A stretch of DNA of 64,000 bases from Daucus carota subsp. sativus (GCF_001625215.2 NC_030382.2:48759364-48823363), one strand, 5' to 3'; positions 1 through 13,437 are shown, numbered from the stretch's first letter. Program-made: numbers and translations. The notes: a model not told the origin generated them from the sequence alone.

Positions 1-1838
1 AGATGGGAACTGATTGAGGCTTCGTTCCTCATCGATCTTATAGGCTAATTTGTTAATTACTCAGATGTTATCCAGAGGCTCAGAATTTGTGAAATACTTT
101 AGTAAGAATTATCAACGAATATTTCAGTTGTACAAAAAAATTGCAGAACACTGCATGATCCTTAATTCTTTATGAGTCCAGACTCCGTTTCAAGCTTCAA
201 CATTAGCCCCAAGGATCTTAATATCTATGCTAATAGCTATAATCCAACAGATCATGACTGTATAATTATATAATCAATTGTACTGATATATACAGAAAGG
301 CGTGTTAGAGGTGCTACGTATGCATCTACTAGTTTGCAAACATAAGCAACAGATGTGTGGATAGACATAAACATGAACATTGTTGATGATGACCACGTAA
401 TAATCCATAGTTACCAAATCCACCTTAATAAAATCTTTTGAACATAAAGAGAGCTTATAATTGATGAAAGAGAATATTCTACATGCATACTTTTAGATAA
501 TTATCCCACTAGTATCATCATCATCTGTTTGTTTAACTCTTATAATTGTTCACTTTTGCCAATTCAATTATTAAGCAGCCCTGGTTTGGTGAAACTGAAT
601 ATGTTGGAATATTGTCTTAACTATTTATCGTATTGATCCTAATAATTTAGTCATCAGTATTGCCTAAACTTATCAGTTGGTAAGCAGAGATTTTATTTTG
701 AAATTTTGACTGCCGCATCCTCCAACATCTGGTACACAGAAAACCGGTCTCAGACAACCTTCTGCTTCCGAATCTGATATACTGGGTACTTATGTTTCCT
801 TAGGTACCTTCAACAATTGTAAGCGCTAATTGTTTTAGACTTTCAGTTAGTTTCTACACTGATAGAATGATAATTGTAGCAGGACAGAGATCCTGATAAC
901 AACTTTGATGCAGTTCTGCAAATATGTATTCTGATAGTAATGAATGAGTGATCCATTTTGAGAGCGAGAGTTTCTTTATGTGCTTGTATACTCTGCATAC
1001 ATATCATATGAAATCTGTAAAGAAGAATAAGTGGAGGGAAATTACATTACATATATAAAGTGAAAAGAAAACTTTTGCAAATGGTTCTGGAGTATGACAA
1101 GCCTTGAGCGCGACTAAATTGACAGGAAAAAAAACAAAATGAATTTAATAAAGTAAGAACGGATGGAGATTGATAATTATGTATATAAAAAGAACATACC
1201 ACCAACTGATAGCTTTGAAATTAAATTGAATTTCTTGGCATTCATCTAAAGTTGAATCTGCAAGTTTTCTCACCACATATTTCTATCAGGCGACAATAAA
1301 CGCTTGATGTTTATCTTGCAAATTCATACTTCATCAAGAGTCCAGACACAAAACTAAACAGTAGCGTAATATTATAAGCACGGTGCTGATTAACAAGTGC
1401 GAGAAAAAGAAAAAGATTTTTGGTGGACTCCCACAAACCCCTCACACAATAAAGTTAACAAGTGAAGAAGTGATTAACAACTAAAATTTGCTAACATTAA
1501 ACAATGGAATTCCTGATGAGTACTGTCTGATTAAGGATGCACTTTGATAAAGCAAGGATATTGATGGCATTATTATTCATTTACAACTTGTTTGCAGGAT
1601 AAAAAAGGGCAGGAAAAGTATGTGTGGGGAGAGCTATCTCCTAAGCTTTCAGCTGTTATTTCTACTATTTCCTTTCTCTTGCTTCAATGTATCTGTCCTC
1701 TTGTATCTCAGCTTTAAGGGAGTGAGGGTCTTCTTTGGAGGAAATATGAAAGAAACCTTTTTAAAAGCCACAGAGGAAACAGAGAGCCAATTACCAGAGC
1801 ATGGAGAATATTTTTCTTTTAATAAAAAGAATGCAACT
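1..1838. other. Gene-free stretch downstream of the PDLP gene
   Basis: AT-rich sequence without a convincing reading frame, splice-consistent exon or RNA gene. The part next to 1838 is probably the PDLP 3' untranslated region. Confidence 0.6.
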
Positions 1839-3563
1839 TTATTTACCACCACCACCACCTGCAATGCAGTGATTTGAATTAGAATCAGGCTCAGAGATAT
1901 TTATTTATATTATCTTACAAGTATAGTCAGTAACTAAGTTTAGATTTACAGGGATGATGATATGAAAAAGATGTGTATTTGCACCTTTTCTGTCACAAAG
2001 CTTGGCCAAACAAGATAAGAAAACAATGACCAGTGCAACGCCAGCTATGAGTCCGATGAGGATTGCTAGTGTCTTTTGCATTTCGTCGTCGTTGTCATTA
2101 TCATCATGAGAATCTGCAACGGAGTTATGCAATACTAATAATTAGTAAATGAGTAGGTCATGAGCTCTTAATTCTGTAATGAACATGACTATGTCGAATT
2201 CTTATTCAATTGTTAGCCCTTAAGGGTCGTGATAGGAGTGATGGTGAAGTGTTCGTTCCCTAGGTCATGGTTTCGAACCACATGAAAAATACATGAAAAA
2301 TAATATTGTAATGACAGAAACTTACATCTGACATTTATCTCAAACTTGACGACATTAAACATAATTTGGCTTAGATCTGGTAGTTTATTCGAAATTTGAA
2401 CCTACAGGCATTGGATCCTACATAATGTTAAAGCCAGACCGCAAGTAGAAGTTTACAGCTTAAAAGTAAGAAGAAAAAGTAGTAATTGACTAATGAAAGC
2501 TTTAAAATCTCTTCTTTATAGGTAAAGGTCAAATACTAAACCAGAATGTTGCTGTTTAGACAAATATGCCTCTTCGATCTTTGAAGTTCGAATAGTTAAA
2601 CCAAGTAGCACTAAAAGAATAGTGAAAATTCCCAACAATCCATGTGAGCTTCATCACTTCATCTCCATATATATCGACTAATAATGTTAGAATATCCATT
2701 TTATAAATCTACACGAGTACTATACCAATACAAAAATAGTACCAATTAACTAATAAGTACTAAACAAATAAATTTATTCGCACATAACTAAAATTCAGTA
2801 ACCATCAACCACGGGGGTGTTCGCGGTGGTGGTGGAAGGAGGGCTTACCGTGATCCCTAGAGTGATCACCGCGGCTGGAGTACCGCGCATAGCACTTCCC
2901 CAAGAACATATCTCCCCAGGCAGCAGAGCCGCACTGGTTCTTGAGCTGCAGAGTAGCCTCCGCTAGACAATCTTGACACTGGCTCATGCTCAAATCCTGC
3001 ACACACTGAGCCACCCCCTGAACATTCCCCGAACCACCCACCCTAAAATACTGACCCCCAGCCGTCAAATACCCCAGCAAAGAATCCCGGCTAGTCATCC
3101 CATCCGAATCAAACCCGATCGACGGCCCACATTTCTTCATCACCACACCCTTGTCTTGAACACCAAAAAATGTCATGTTGTCATACTTAATAAAACAACC
3201 ATCAAACTGTAACGCACCACCTGATGACCCGGGACACACGACGCCGAGTCGACTAACCGCATGCGCGACGCAGTCTCGGCAGTCCGAGTTGCTGAGATCG
3301 CCTCTGCATTGATAAAGTCCGTAAACGATATCGGCTTTAGTGGACCCGGGGAGGGAGATTTTGAAGTTGTTGTAGCTCGTCGAGGAAGCCGAGTTCACTA
3401 GAGAACTAAGTATCGAATTAACATTGTACTCGTACGGGGATCCCGGAGCGTATTTTATCTGAGAACAACCGCCGAAAACGAATGTATCAGTTGCAGAACT
3501 CGATGGTTTTGCGAGACCTAATAAAATACATAGCATGGAGAGAAAAATAGCGTGAACAGACAT
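1839..3563 (-). CDS. PDLP6-like: Plasmodesmata-located protein (PDLP), two DUF26 domains, type I membrane protein
   Basis: Three coding exons are supported: 2849-3563, 1985-2113 and 1839-1858 (phases 1, 1, then stop), giving 287 residues. Residues 1-23 form a signal peptide. Two DUF26/Gnk2 domains follow, each with the C-x8-C-x2-C motif (Cys86/95/98 and Cys187/196/199). An acidic Asp/Asn-rich linker (about 239-249) leads to one membrane helix (about 254-275) and a short tail CDRKGGGGGK. Donor GTAAGC at 2848 and acceptor TTGCAG join exon 1 to the linker. The third exon is only 20 nt and carries a GGT repeat. DUF26 proteins with a C-terminal helix and no kinase domain are PDLPs, which sit at plasmodesmata and restrict cell-to-cell movement by promoting callose. 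The short tail suggests the PDLP6/7/8 branch; the paralogue assignment is inference. Exon 1 reads on to a stop at 2805, but that form would lack the membrane anchor. Confidence 0.9.
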
Positions 3564-3969
3564 GTTGGATTGTATGGCGAGATGGAGGAGTTGTGTTATA
3601 TGATAGTAGAAGAAATGTGTGAGAGAAGATTACGAGAGGGTTGGTTTCTTTTTGTTGCTTGGTAAGGAATTAACGTGAGTCAGTGAGTCAAGTCGAAATG
3701 TGGATGGAATGGGAGAATGAGAGTGAGATGAATGATTTAAGATATGGACCATGTAGTAGTAAGTTGTATAGTATTTGTCAAGTACGTGGATTCGCATGTG
3801 TAATTGATAATAATATAAGTGTTCGGTACGTAGTTAGTAAATTGGAATGGACGTATTATGGATTTAGAAGAATCAGTACAGTAAACAAAGATCATCCGTC
3901 TCATAATTACAATCATGATTCTGGAGATCGATAATTGTTTATAATAAATTATTATAAATTAATTACTAA

Positions 3970-4102
3970 TTAGTTGTCGTTCGGTAACTCGTCAAACTGG
4001 TTAAAGTATCGATTATTCAATTAATTATCAGATTCATCTGATTCAACCTTATCCCGTACGGCGTAAAGTCTGATTCATATTTTTTTACAATACTGATTAT
4101 AA
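3970..4102. repeat. Dispersed repeat, copy A
   Basis: The order CTCGTCAAACTGGTTAAAGT, CGATTATTCAATTAATTAT and TTTTTTACAATACTGATTAT parallels the sequence at 51145-51285, where CTCGCCAAACTAATTAAAT, CCGATTAATCCC and TTTTTACAACACTGGGTAT occur. Similarity is partial. Confidence 0.4.
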
Positions 4103-4989
4103 CTAATCATATGATTCTCATTTCTCAAGTTTTAAATTTTTTTTACAATTTTCGAAGATAGTTAAAATTCCCGACTTTATCACCTGTTCAAAGGGTTAGG
4201 TATGTCCTTTTGTATCGGAACACAGGAATCTGATAAAGTATTACTCATAATCATTCTCTATTCGGTTATATTTTCTAATGTGATCCCCAAATAATATATA
4301 CTCGTAAAGATATGATGAAGCTTACATGCAGTAGGTTAAGTACACAATATATAAAAGACTAAAAGAAAAAAGGGGAAATGAAGAATATAATAAGACTTTG
4401 ATCAGCGATAGTTAGCAGCATGTATGTTTAATTATAAGCAGAATCGGTCGTCCATAGCAGTATAGATATAAATGGAGTTGTATACATACAAGAAGAAGAA
4501 AGCTTTATCTTTACTGAAATGTAATATGAGTGCCACTAGTTTGCACTAAAACGACGCTTACTCCCACCTGCACAAACAATGGGCCACTTCGTCACCTTTA
4601 CGCCTTGGGATTATTTTCATCCCACAACGTGCAAGTCGACGTTGCGACTATATTTTGTACATGCGTTATTATGTATTTTGTTTTTGGGTCTAAATAAGCT
4701 GAGTGTCTCTGGAGATGCTGGGTTACTGGTTTGGGTTAATCATCAACTCTGTTCTTATTTTACTTCTAATTTCAGGTTAGGGTGAAGTTTCGAATAAATT
4801 TTCGTGGGTTAAAGAATCTATCAAAATATATGTTATATAGACTCGATTGATTGTTAGGCATGTGCGCCCAAGTGTCGGGCACGATAATATATGTTGACGA
4901 GTGTCTGATATAATTAAATGAAGAGTCCGATAACATAAATCAAACAAGTTCACTATATCATGATTAAATTAAAACTACATCAAAATTAA

Positions 4990-5440
4990 GAGGTCGTTTA
5001 GTTCACGTCTTTCTGGTATCAGGTATGAGTTTCGTTCATTCTAAACCCATACCTGGTGTTTGGTTAGATTTTCATTTCTTTCAAACCCATACCTCAAACC
5101 TATAAGATATGAGATTTTCATACCCAAGGGAGGAGGTGGGTATGAAACATAAATTTGAGGAATCAACTTTGTTTGTCTTATTTTTATTTTTATTTATATC
5201 ATTAAATTTGAATTATTAGTACCAAATAAAGTTGATGACTCAAATATATATCAAAAAATTATTTCAAGAATATTTTTAAATTAATTATAATTAATCACTT
5301 AAAAATATTTAAATTAGATATGCTCATTCCAGCACTTAACCAAACACATGATATTAAGAATGATACCTCAACCCCGTACCACCTCAACTCGATTTCTCAT
5401 TCCAACACCATACCCTCTCTCTAACCAAACGAGCCCTAAG
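4990..5440. mobile_element. Tourist/Harbinger-like MITE candidate
   Basis: The left end GGTCGTTTAGTTCACG resembles the complement of the right end CTAACCAAACGAGCCC. Internally, ACCCATACCT and GGTATGA motifs recur in both orientations. The target duplication cannot be fixed by eye. Confidence 0.5.
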
Positions 5441-6950
5441 GGTTTTCTCGATCAACACCGAAAGCTCTCCAACAAACATGCGATTTTGTTCTCTCGCAGA
5501 GTCGAAGCAACTAATCAATGCATCTCTCAATTTCTGTCTCTTTGGACAACAAAGACCAGGTACGAGAACTAATGTATCAGCTAAACCTCCGACTAATGTA
5601 AATCCCGAACTCAAAATCAAATTTTACTAAATTTTGAGTAAGAGTTATGGCTCATAGTTTCTGTACTTTCCATTATTTTGAAGGTATTGGAGCCGTATAA
5701 ATGTGAAGATTTGAATTTAAACTTGGAAAACTATATTCACTAACAACAGAGTTTGAGCATGATTAATCTAGCTGAACATATAATTGGGACAATTGACAAG
5801 TCACGGTTACAAGAATCTAATTTCAGTCTTTGTATATGCAACTGGTCCATATCAAGATTTACTTCACCATGTGAGTGCCTCGCTAGGCAGGCAATAAGGA
5901 GTTTTTAATACAATCAGTCAGTTCCACTTAGACAACTAAAATAAGAATTAAGAATAAGCACACGAATACAATTGGTCGAAATTTAGCTGCAAGCCTATTT
6001 AATCACAATTTACGGTCACTGCGCTTTCTGTCAGACTCCTTCACACTAATTATACAATAATGTGAAAAGAGCCCAAGCCCCACATCGAATGATTCGCACT
6101 TGTGCTTGTCTAGTAGTTCATGGGTGCAAGATCTTCGAAGCTGCTCATTCAATATCATATATTGTGATACGCATTCAATCTATGCGTTTCTACGTAATTG
6201 ATTGGATTCTAGATAATAATAATAATAATAAAAAAAAGAATAAAGAAGTTGTTAAAGTTTAGGCCCTGAAAACATGCAAACTGTTGTGAATATGTCTCCC
6301 TTTCTTCTTATCCTGATATATAAACAAATATTCCCTCCCATAACAAGTGTACTACTAATGGTTGAATTCCAAGAAAGAATGTTGTGGAGGAGCGATATTA
6401 AAAGAAGAAAACAAAATGTCTAGTAATCAAAAGATGAAAATGATCTGATTTGATATATATAAATATTTCTTGACATACTTTTTATATTCAAGTCTGTATA
6501 TTATAAGTTTTCGTTTTCAGTCTTCAGTTTGATGTGACCATGAAGCTCGATGGTGGTAAGATCAACACCCGACCAAATCATTGTCATTTTGCTCTCTGAG
6601 ATAAGGTTTTTCAGAGCCTCTCCATGAATCTATGTTTTCATTTGGAATTTCCCCAGCTAGCAAACTCATGTTCTGTGCTCATGGGTTTCTATAGTATTGT
6701 ATTCGTTCAATAATATGAACCACATTTTTATATGCTAGTTCGGAAAGTTCCTGTCCCTTGCGCCCTAAAGATACAAGAACTTCTGGATGATTTGACGGTG
6801 ACCAGGATCCTAGGGGGCGATTCTTGATACCTATAACTACGGAGATCCTGATGTATTGTGGTTATCAGAGGGGGGCTTCGATCGAATTCCTTCTTAAACA
6901 GGTTTTTTCAACTTCAATGTTTTTGAACTTTAAAACCAAAAAATTTACCT

Positions 6951-7333
6951 ACCGGGTGTTTCTATTGTGGGTGGGAACGAGGGATTTGGAAATGGGTATC
7001 CCATGGACTGTACGAGAGATTTCGATTTCCGTTACCCGGACTCATTAAACATGATCCATTAATGCATTCTTTTAATACCGTGACGTCTTGACCGATCTTT
7101 GTAAGATATAAGTTAAACACCAACCATCTTCCTGTAACAAATGCTTGAAGGATTTATGCCTGAGCCTATTCACTAATGGGCAAATAAGCATGTAATATGT
7201 ACAAATTAAGGGGCGTGTCAGATGGGAATAAGAATGAGAGATATGGAAATGAAGGGAGTGCCAAAGGTGTGGAAGGAATGATTTGTTTCGATTTTTGTTA
7301 ATTGGATTCACTAATCATGAACCAAACACCACC
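6951..7333. mobile_element. Tourist-like MITE candidate
   Basis: A GGGTGTTTCTATTGTGGGTG left end and an AACCAAACACCACC right end are roughly inverted. GGGAACGAG or GGGAATAAG and GGAAATG motifs lie near the arms. The boundaries are approximate. Confidence 0.4.
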
Positions 7334-8086
7334 TAATATTGGCTATAAGACAAACTTACCAAGTAGTAAAATGCAATCTCACAAGCTATAGTGCCTTGAA
7401 CATACCATACTTATTTTATTGTTTTTCTTATCTAGAATTAATGAGTGATAAGTTAATAATATCAGAACGTATATTGACAATATCAGGAACCAGATTACTA
7501 GCCAAATCAAGTAATATAAATAACAGGGTCAGGTCCTACGTTGCAACAGAGGTTCAGAAGATAATACACACGGAAAAGGACTGCGGTTGTGGATAATAAG
7601 CGCAGAAAGGGTTATGCTGCAGCAGTCAGCTTCCAAGAACCAATTCCCTTGTACATATGAAAATTTGCAGAGTAACTAAAGTAAAGCTAACCATTCTAAA
7701 CAACTAATTACGAAGGTCAGATCTTTCTCTGCAAGGGGAATGGAATGGGAAGACTCGAGGGCCTCTCAATTACCATTCAGGATTTTGTTTATATGCGAGC
7801 GCTAAATTTCATATATTTGTGTTTTCTCTTCCCGCAAACATAATCTTTTGCTAACATATATAGCCAAAAAAATCTGCTGAAACACTTTTACATCTAAAAA
7901 CACAGGAGAGCAATATGCATTTCATCTGAAGTCCAATTTATTCTGATAGGTGGAGAAGACACATGCCTAGTTACGTTTTTGTTACAGTTACAAACATGTA
8001 AGATTCAGACACAACATGTTTTGCAGATGCAACAGCCAGGTGCATGTAGTTTATGTAACACATCTTTGGAGTGCAACTTCCATAAC

Positions 8087-11000
8087 TTACATGATACAAC
8101 ATTTTGTTACCCGCTGGGGGTCCATCGTTCCCTGATCATTTCCTAAAACATCAACAGAATCTATTGTCAGAGACTCCATAAAGTGCAAGCACTTTCAGTG
8201 TAAATGCAACTTCTGCATTTGTGAGGTGCATTATGTACATAGTAACTGGTAAGAACTAGATAAACAGTATATCGGATAAAGCATGCATCACTATTTAAAC
8301 ATAACACAGTATAGCCACATCCTGCACTATTTCTATTTCCAGAAACCTGGTTAAGAAAGATCGATCGGCATGTATCAGTGGCTTCTAGCTTCACTGATAC
8401 TTCTGGTCTCTACTAATATGGAGGTCAAACCCTGGCTAACAACAATATGGTTGGCCTGATTTATCCCTCAGACCATGTTTTTTTTAAGGATTATAATCTT
8501 GGGATAACTATATTATTTTCTTTAAATATAAAAGATTATAATCCCATGGAATTGTATCGCAATCACCTTTATGATTCATTTCCATGGGATTAGAATACCT
8601 CCTCTCACAAGGTATTATAATCCCAAAAAAATGGACTGAAACGAACAATGATTGGAATATGAATACATGGGATTATAATCCTTTATAATTGAGATGTATA
8701 GGGTAATAATTTGGGGATTATAATCCCTCCAAACAAACAAGGCCTTAGTGCGTAGTGGCTCATGGTTTCGCCCTGAGTGGGTTTATAAATGTTTGGTTAG
8801 GTAACCCTTGTGGGATCTTGTAAAACCTATGCAGGAATGATATTCTCGTTCATGGTAATCCCATTAATTCATTACTGTAAAGGAATGTATACACATATTT
8901 TTGAAAAAACCTTATTAGACACCATAAATGACACCTCGGACCAAGTACTACATAATCATGTACCACATTCTACATCAAATTAAATATATTAGTAGCAAGA
9001 CCTAACTTCAAGTGTACAATTGCCTATAAGCTGCACCATAGTACTTTGCCTGCCTACCGCTTAATTGCCTCCGTTTTTAATTCATCAAGCATTGCATCAG
9101 CTCAAAGAGCTTATATATATTCTTCTATATTTCATTTTTCAATGGTTTTATCCCGGATCTTACTAGTTCTCTTGAACACACTCGTAATACTTAAATCAAC
9201 CAAAAACAAGATTGTGATGTCAACATATAACACCCAACGAAATGATACCCTCGGGAGGTGAATCTCTATATACATAGCAGTAAGTAAAAACAACACAGAG
9301 AGCAGTGAGAAAACCACACATATACACACTACTCTTCCTGAAAGTACAACTATAGAGGAGGTGAACGGTAATTACCTTCTGGAGGTTGAGCTAGTCTGCG
9401 ATTCTTTGATGACAGCATCTCATCCCTCAGCTCAATTAAAATATCTTCCATGGTGTAATCCCTCTGCCACTCAGCAAGCAGAGAAAACAATCTTGGTTCG
9501 ACCTGTAAATTTGCATGAAGTAAGCTTACCTAATAACTTACAAATTTAAATAACGTCAATCACGTATTCAGATGCAACACCTACCAAACCAGTTTCCTGG
9601 TTAACGACAGTCAAGTTAATTTGTGTTTCGAACTTCACAATCGGTGGTTTATCGGGATAGTCCATGCCACAGAATATTTTTACCTCGTAAATATCCCCAT
9701 CATAAATAGTCTGCCATGCACAAATTAACATTATAAAATTAGTTTATATATTTCACGCCGCATTCTTATTAAAGATAAACAAAGACATGATTAGCTTATA
9801 AAGAGAGTAATAAAAAAGGATATAACATGAAGAACTTATATCAAAAGAATTGGTGTTCTGTTACTTTGATACCCTTTTTATAATGCAAGACATTTCTTGA
9901 ATTTATTGATAAGGGCTGAAAATAACTTTGGTCTGTGAACAAAGCCTTTGGCACAAAAGCTTACAGTATGTGGATGGCATTCTATCTACCTATCAGCATT
10001 TTAAATCAGGGTAACTAGTACAGCACTTAATGTTTTACCTCAAACACAAAATATAATTGTTAGCATAATTCTGAGCTAATAGCTTATATCTTTTTTAATA
10101 CACAAGGAAAATGTGTGAAACATACAAAACAAAAAGATCCGTAGATCAGCGCAGGGTGGGATATGGTAGAAGGATTTTTTATGAAGATATATTTATACAT
10201 TTAGAGAAACATCTTATACAGATTGCAAGGACTCGCAACAAATGTGAACCACACAAATAAATAGTATAAATTCTCTACTAATTTGCATTTACATGTACTG
10301 TTTATCATTTCTGTCACAACTCAACCAACTAAAGCACGTCAACAGGCTATTTTCAATCTTAATATCATTTCATACCTGTTCATAAAGGTGCCAAAAACTG
10401 AATTTAATTCTTGTTTTTTTTAGATAATAAATCATGATCAAGGTAATTAAGAGTTAACATATTTCCATTAATGGAGATGCAGTGATGCACAAAAAACTGT
10501 CAAAGTCTCAAAGTATCTCAAACTTATTTAGATTTAAGATGAATGCAGTTCGTGGTCAGGTTTGTAAGCAAAAATGGAGAGTATGGAAAGAAAACCAACA
10601 TCAGGAGGACCAATTATGGTCCCAGTCCAAGACTTCATGTGCAGATCATCAGTGTCATCCATTCCATAGCTAATCATTCCATCTGCAGTTCCTCGTTCAC
10701 CTCTTTCAAGCTCTTCCAGTAGCCTGAAGCTCCTGGGCACTGAAAATGAACAAGTGTAGTCACATTTCAGGATTATATCATACGAAAATCTCAGAGACAC
10801 CTATTTATTATACTAAGATAATATGGTATTATTTGACAGGAGGAAGATGTCTGTAGCAAGCATGCTGATCACATATCATTCAGTTTTATGATAAGAAACT
10901 GTATACCCCTACAATTATCTAGCATCAAATTAGATACTTGACTTGATTTCAAGCTAGAAAATTACGTCCTTCAAAATCACGAGAATCTGACACGTGTGCA

Positions 11001-13350
11001 AATTTTTAGATATATAAGGAACAGAAGTGAGGAAGTAATATGATGCAGATTAGGTTGTAACCAATCCAGTTCCTCTATCTGGGCAATAACAACCAAAAAG
11101 ATGCAGGCACACCATCTTATGTTTCCATTGACATACTATACATACACTTGAAACACATAGTCATTATCTATCTTTTTTGCTACATTTGTGATACTTTCAC
11201 TCTATCAGAATATACCAATGGAGATGACAATGGCCAATAGGGTAAGAGTTAAGGTTGTTATACTTCCTATTATTCCATAAGAAGTGGAATCCTGAAAAAA
11301 GAATATATTGAATACAGAAGCCATATATCTTGTCACTTTTTTTTGAGACATAAATAGTCATATAAGCACTCAGATTCATTTCATAGTTGCTTCAAATTAT
11401 AAACTTTCTCTTTTTATGAATACATTTTATCGTTATTACTTACATGAAGCAAATTAAGCAACTTAGATTGCTATTATGATGTCATAGGGTCATCCAAAGT
11501 TCAATAATGTGTGTGTGTGTGTGTGTTTCCACAGCCATGGAAGCCCATGGAAGCACGTGAACATGAACAATAAGAGATATACTAGGCCTGCGCTGGATTG
11601 ATAAATGAACTACAAACAAAAATTACCAACATCGCTGCTCAGTCCTCATATCGCTCAACTGGCTCCCACACAACTTTTCTTGATGGCATATTAAAATTAT
11701 ACTCTAGCTCAGGGACTCCATTATTTGAAGCAGTTTCCAATAAACAGCTATTAGGCTCATCTTAACAATTATTTCCATTATATCATCTCTTTGAAGCTTT
11801 AGTTATCTATTTTATTTTCCTATTTGTTGATTATATATATGCTTTAGTTTCAGCTCTTATATATGTCGGGGGTTCAAACTCAGTTTACAGCCAGTCCGAC
11901 AAATTCAGGATAAAGGTCGGCATTGAGGTAATTAAGTTAACTTTGTTGTCACCCATTCCAACTATATAACACTCAGCATACATACAATTCGCAATAAAAT
12001 AAAATAAAATAATAATAATAATAATAATAAAGTTTCAATGGAATGACGTACACGCAACTGAGCTTGTGATATTAGATAGCCCTTCATCATTCCTCAGTTT
12101 TAACATATAGTAAAATGAACTTTATCTGTATTGCAGGAGTTTTAGTAAATTGCTCATTGCTGATTCCAGGCACACAAAGACATAATATTTATATATAGTA
12201 ATTGACACCAAGATCCTATGTCTATATCCCTGTGCGTATCTGTAGGGTTTCCTTATTGTGGTATTGAACGAGGGAAACAACTGACGACCGCTTTGCCTTT
12301 TTACAATTTCTGAACAATAGTTGACCAATCCCGAGCTAGTTATCAAATAACAAAAAATTGCTGACCTATATTCCTAAGATTCAAAGACATCATGCATTAT
12401 GTATGAGTGTGTTCATCAAGAGATTCATAATGAAATATTTTCATTAGAAATCAATAGATGTTTCCTATTTGAGTACCACTAACTGAAGATTTGTCTCATA
12501 AACCCAAGGGTAATTTGTTAAACAAAGAGCATGGGTGGGAGTGAGACTGCTATATAAACATGATCACAGGGTACCAAGAGATCCCGAGTTTTCCACTTAT
12601 ATATTTGTTACAAATTAAAATTAGTACATTACCATCAATATTACTTGCTATAAATTAATATATGAACTTCACAAATATAGTAAAGATAAATTCTTTCCCT
12701 TCAGCTGCCTTTAACATTCAAGTTTGTGCAGGCATTGCCAAAGAAAATGATGATAAATGAACACGAAAGTCATATACTGATCACTGAAAACAAGTTTTTA
12801 ATTACCATTTTACAGTACAATAAAATCAGCACAAACCCTTCTAGAGTAACTAAGTTCACTCCAGTTGTAATAATTCACGAAAAATGAATAAGTATTACTA
12901 ACATATATAAGTGAAGACAAAGAACTGTTGTTAACAAGTAAAGCCTAGCATAGCAAATAACCCGAGATCAGTGCAATTCATATGTATTTAAGTAACTATT
13001 TTGCCTAAAAACTTCATATTGAATTTTAAATGCTACAGTCTTCGAAACAATCAATCTTGGAACTAAGATCATCAAAATTAATAGTCACAAACATGGTAAG
13101 TTACAAAAAAACTTTGATCAAATATACATACAAACATTTGCTAGCCCAACTAAGTGCGAAAATAATTCTGATACAATAAGCTTTAAAAACCCTAGCTTAA
13201 CTGAATCAGATTGCAATTTAACAAAAAATTTGACACGAAACATAAAGATTGTAAGCAGAAGATAGAAGATTAATTAAAGAAGGGTCGGATTTCGTTAAGC
13301 TCACCGACGACTCTTTCTTTCGAACTCTTGCTGCACCGAAAACAAAACAT
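8087..13350 (-). CDS. UEV1: Ubiquitin-conjugating enzyme E2 variant (UEV1/MMS2 type) with C-terminal CaaX motif
   Basis: Five exons keep phase: 13305-13350, 10600-10739, 9585-9710, 9376-9502 and 8087-8142, giving 164 residues. Exon 1 supplies [15 protein letters not shown] and exon 2 continues [17 protein letters not shown], matching the conserved start of plant UEV1 proteins. The UBC fold runs through GTIIGPP, the segment [14 protein letters not shown] and [14 protein letters not shown]. The catalytic cysteine and HPN motif of active E2s are absent, as expected for an inactive variant that pairs with UBC13 to build Lys63-linked ubiquitin chains in DNA-damage tolerance and signalling. The last exon adds a tail ending VTKCCIM, a CaaX box. 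If the donor at 9375 were not used, translation would stop at 9350 after [11 protein letters not shown]. Intron 1 is about 2.6 kb. The first exon is short and rests on donor, phase and the VVVPR join. Confidence 0.88.
8478..8742. mobile_element. Tourist-like MITE with GGGATTATAATCC arms
   Basis: The GATTATAATC motif and close variants occur repeatedly in both halves, ending GGGATTATAATCCCTCCAAA before CAAGGCC. The left end is eroded. It lies about 340 bp beyond the UEV1 stop codon, on its 3' side. Confidence 0.55.
11508..11526. repeat. TG dinucleotide microsatellite
   Basis: About nine TG units in UEV1 intron 1. Confidence 0.9.
12010..12030. repeat. AAT trinucleotide microsatellite
   Basis: About seven ATA units following AAAATAAAAT in UEV1 intron 1. 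Confidence 0.85.
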
Positions 13351-13398
13351 GGTTCTTTTTTATGTATGTGGGTACATTGTGTGTGTATGTATATACAG

Positions 13399-13437
13399 CG
13401 AGAGAGAGAGGGGAGAGAGAGAGAGCGCGAGAGAGAT
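13399..13437. repeat. GA/CT-rich microsatellite in the UEV1 5' leader
   Basis: An AGAGAG tract interrupted by GGGG and CGCG lies just upstream of the proposed UEV1 ATG; read on the gene strand it is CT-rich, as is common in plant leaders. Confidence 0.8.

Larger units (their letters stand above)
3564..8086. other. Intergenic region between PDLP and UEV1
   Basis: It contains the PDLP promoter side, the dispersed repeat at 3970-4102 and two Tourist-like candidates. Short open frames (for example 4579-4785 and 7339-7596) show no recognisable family or codon structure. The right end is the UEV1 3' side. Confidence 0.6.

Noticed and set aside
10534..10800. UEV1 exon 2 as an independent 88-residue gene
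   Set aside because: The conserved E2-variant sequence begins exactly at an acceptor and ends at a donor; both outer parts of the frame are intron.
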